From positions 1 through 7,096 of the forward strand of contig JAKAZX010000210.1 of the NCBI GenBank assembly GCA_021826485.1: DNA of 7,096 nucleotides, given 5' to 3'. The position numbers and the translations under genes are program-made. The notes below the pieces were generated by a model, which saw nothing but the letters and a program-made list of their open reading frames with translations, was not told where the DNA came from and searched no databases. The DNA is from Pseudomonadota bacterium (GTDB lineage Bacteria > Pseudomonadota > Alphaproteobacteria > Acetobacterales > Acetobacteraceae). Positions 5,766 to 7,096 of this stretch are shown here, in pieces; the stretch's first letter is position 1, and each line of letters begins with the position of its first letter.

Positions 5766-6617
5766 TCAGCCCCGCCGCGCGACGGCGGCGCCGAGCGTGT
5801 TCTCCAGCAGGCAGGCGATGGTCATCGGCCCGACGCCGCCGGGAACCGGGGTGATCGCGCCCGCGACCGCCGCCGCCTCGGCATAGGCCACGTCGCCGGC
5901 CAGCCTTCCGTCCGGCAGGCGGTTGATCCCCACGTCGATCACCACGGCGCCGGAGGCGATCCAGTCGCCGCGCACCATCTCCGCCCGCCCGACCGCGGCC
6001 ACCAGCACCTCGGCGCGGCGGCATTCCGCCGGCAGGTCGCGGGTGCGGGAGTGGGCGACCGTCACCGTCGCATCCGCCGCCGTCAGCAGGGCGGCCACCG
6101 GCTTGCCGACGATCGCCGAGCGGCCGAGCACCAGCGCCCGCGCGCCGCGCAGCACCACCCCGGCCTCCGCCAGCAGCTTCATGACGCCGAGCGGCGTGCA
6201 GGGCACCAGTGTCGCGGTGCCGTCATGCAGTCGGCCGACATTGACCGGGTGGAATCCGTCCACGTCCTTCGCCGGGTCGATCGCCTCGATCACCGCGCGG
6301 GCGCGGATCTGCGGCGGCAGCGGCAGTTGCACGAGAATCCCGTCCACCGCCGCATCGGCGTTCAGCCGCGCCACCACCGCCAGCAGTTCAGCTTCCGTGA
6401 CAGTGGCGGGCAGGCGGATGGTCTCGGCGGCGATCCCCGCCTCCTTGGCCGCGCGGTCCTTGCTGCGGACATAGACGGCACTCGCCGGGTCGTCGCCGAC
6501 CAGCACCACGGCCAGGCCCGGCCGGAAGCCGAGCGCGGCCGTACGCGCGGCCACCCGGGCGCGCAGCGCCGCCGCGATCGCTTTGCCGTCAATGATCCGC
6601 GCCGCCGTCTCGGTCAT
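5766..6617 (-). CDS. folD: Bifunctional methylenetetrahydrofolate dehydrogenase / methenyl-THF cyclohydrolase
   Basis: FolD carries out two reversible cytosolic steps of one-carbon metabolism: NADP-dependent oxidation of 5,10-methylene-THF to methenyl-THF, and its hydrolysis to 10-formyl-THF, which serves purine and formyl-methionyl-tRNA synthesis. The 283 residues match the usual length (E. coli 288). Catalytic signatures are intact: SAVYVRSKDRAAKEAGI at 47-62 with Tyr49 and Lys53, VDGILVQLPLP at 91-101 with Gln97, and PAKDVDGFHPVNVGRL at 115-130 with the Asp pair. PCTPLGVMKLL (139-149) and the NADP-binding LGRSAIVGKP (164-173) follow, then GDWIASGAVVIDVGINR (217-233) and TPVPGGVGPMTIA (256-268). 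The ATG at 6617 overlaps the upstream stop (ATGA); GGAGG lies four bases before it (plus 6622-6626). No deviation from a working enzyme is seen. Start, function and frame are all well supported. Confidence 0.98.
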   Translation of the reverse strand: MTETAARIIDGKAIAAALRARVAARTAALGFRPGLAVVLVGDDPASAVYVRSKDRAAKEAGIAAETIRLPATVTEAELLAVVARLNADAAVDGILVQLPLPPQIRARAVIEAIDPAKDVDGFHPVNVGRLHDGTATLVPCTPLGVMKLLAEAGVVLRGARALVLGRSAIVGKPVAALLTAADATVTVAHSRTRDLPAECRRAEVLVAAVGRAEMVRGDWIASGAVVIDVGINRLPDGRLAGDVAYAEAAAVAGAITPVPGGVGPMTIACLLENTLGAAVARRG

Positions 6618-6913
6618 AGTGCCTCCAGCCGGGCCGTGATCGCCGCCGGGTCGCCGGCGATGCGCAGGGTCTTGTCGCGGCTGGTCGCGCCGCTGGCAAC
6701 CGCGACGGCGCCCTGCGGCAGGCCGAGCGCGCGGGCCAGCAGCGCGCAGGCGGCGCGGTTGGCGCGCCCGTCCTCCGCCGCCTCCGCGACCGCGATGCGC
6801 AGCCGCTCCCCGTCCGTCGTGGGGGCGCGGCCGTGCAGGCCGGGACGGCGGGATTTCGGCTGCACCTTGACCGCTGCCAGCACGCCGTCGGCGGTCGCCC
6901 GCCAGAACGCCAT
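6614..6913 (-). CDS. yggU: DUF167 / YggU family protein
   Basis: The 99-residue soluble protein carries the family features: KVQPKSRRPG near the start (16-25), EDGRANRAACALLARALGLP at 47-66 (the DGxANxAxxxLLAxxLGxP helix), and VAVASGATSRDKTLRI at 70-85 (the VxxxSGxTSRxKxxxI strand). DUF167 proteins are small alpha/beta folds, widespread in bacteria and archaea and often beside yggT; their biochemical role is not settled. It starts 1 base into the yggT stop (TGATG) and ends overlapping folD by 4 bases (ATGA), so the three are almost certainly one translationally coupled operon. The gene symbol is used in the E. coli sense. Nothing unusual is seen. Confidence 0.93.
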   Translation of the reverse strand: MAFWRATADGVLAAVKVQPKSRRPGLHGRAPTTDGERLRIAVAEAAEDGRANRAACALLARALGLPQGAVAVASGATSRDKTLRIAGDPAAITARLEAL

Positions 6914-7096
6914 CAGAACAGCAATCCCCCGGCATTGCCGAAGACGATCGCCTGATAGATGCGGGCCACCAGCATCTCCAGGAACCAGATCAGCACCAGC
7001 AGGATCACCGGGCTGATGTCGATGTTGCCGAAGCTGGGCAGGATATTGCGGATCGGCCGCAGCGCCGGTTCGGTGATGCGGTACAGGAAGTCCCCG
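6913..7096 (-). CDS. yggT: YggT family membrane protein (C-terminal 60 residues; start beyond window)
   Basis: The partial frame reads GDFLYRITEPALRPIRNILP, then SFGNIDISPVILLVLIWFLE, and ends FGNAGGLLF before TGA at 6913-6915. The block YRITEPxLRPIRxILPxxGxIDISPVxxLLxIWFLE is diagnostic of YggT (YGGT repeat), a small inner-membrane protein with a hydrophobic helix after the PxxxxxxxxIDxSP motif. Family members are linked to membrane integrity, septum-related processes or osmotic stress in different bacteria; no single function is agreed. About the first third to half of the protein lies past base 7096. Its stop shares one base with the yggU start (TGATG), so it heads the yggT-yggU-folD-MFS unit within this view; the promoter is out of the window. 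Confidence 0.92.
   Translation of the reverse strand, partial: GDFLYRITEPALRPIRNILPSFGNIDISPVILLVLIWFLEMLVARIYQAIVFGNAGGLLF

Noticed and set aside
5646..7016. A 456-residue plus-strand open frame across folD and yggU
   Set aside because: Antisense shadow of folD, yggU and yggT, all of which have diagnostic motifs; composition is typical of a GC-rich complement frame.

Overview
The window is about 7.1 kb of very GC-rich DNA, with G/C strongly favoured at third codon positions. It looks like chromosome from an alphaproteobacterium, most likely Rhodospirillales/Acetobacteraceae. That placement rests on the codon bias, the 41-residue single-cysteine form of ribosomal protein L36, and a glcD-glcE pair; it is an inference, not a phylogenetic result.

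Layout. (1) Bases 1-2123, minus strand: glcD followed by glcE with a 4-base ATGA overlap. glcE runs off the left edge, and glcF would be expected beyond it. They encode the FAD subunits of glycolate oxidase. (2) Bases 2124-2244: a divergent intergenic region with an AT-rich patch, two short dyads and a strong Shine-Dalgarno. (3) Bases 2245-2938, plus strand: three tightly packed small genes of unknown function: a basic helical protein, an acidic coiled-coil protein, and a one-helix membrane protein broken by an apparent 1-base frameshift. (4) Bases 2898-3998, minus strand: a SAM-dependent methyltransferase followed by rpmJ (L36), which may have its own promoter. (5) Bases 4096-4521, plus strand: an unrecognised two-helix membrane protein. 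(6) Bases 4532-7096, minus strand: a compact operon read as yggT (partial), a DUF167/YggU protein, folD, then an MFS transporter, with overlaps of 1 and 4 bases and a final gap of 13 bases.

How the genes work together. glcD/glcE oxidise glycolate to glyoxylate, feeding the respiratory chain. folD interconverts one-carbon units on tetrahydrofolate. yggT and yggU are conserved companions of unclear biochemical role; the MFS carrier at the end of the operon has no substrate readable from sequence. The rest is housekeeping or generic.

I found no CRISPR array, tRNA, rRNA, insertion sequence, toxin-antitoxin pair or recognisable defence system. The part least explained by known families is the small-gene cassette at 2245-2938, so that is where a second look is best spent. 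No stretch longer than about 125 bases lacks a gene.
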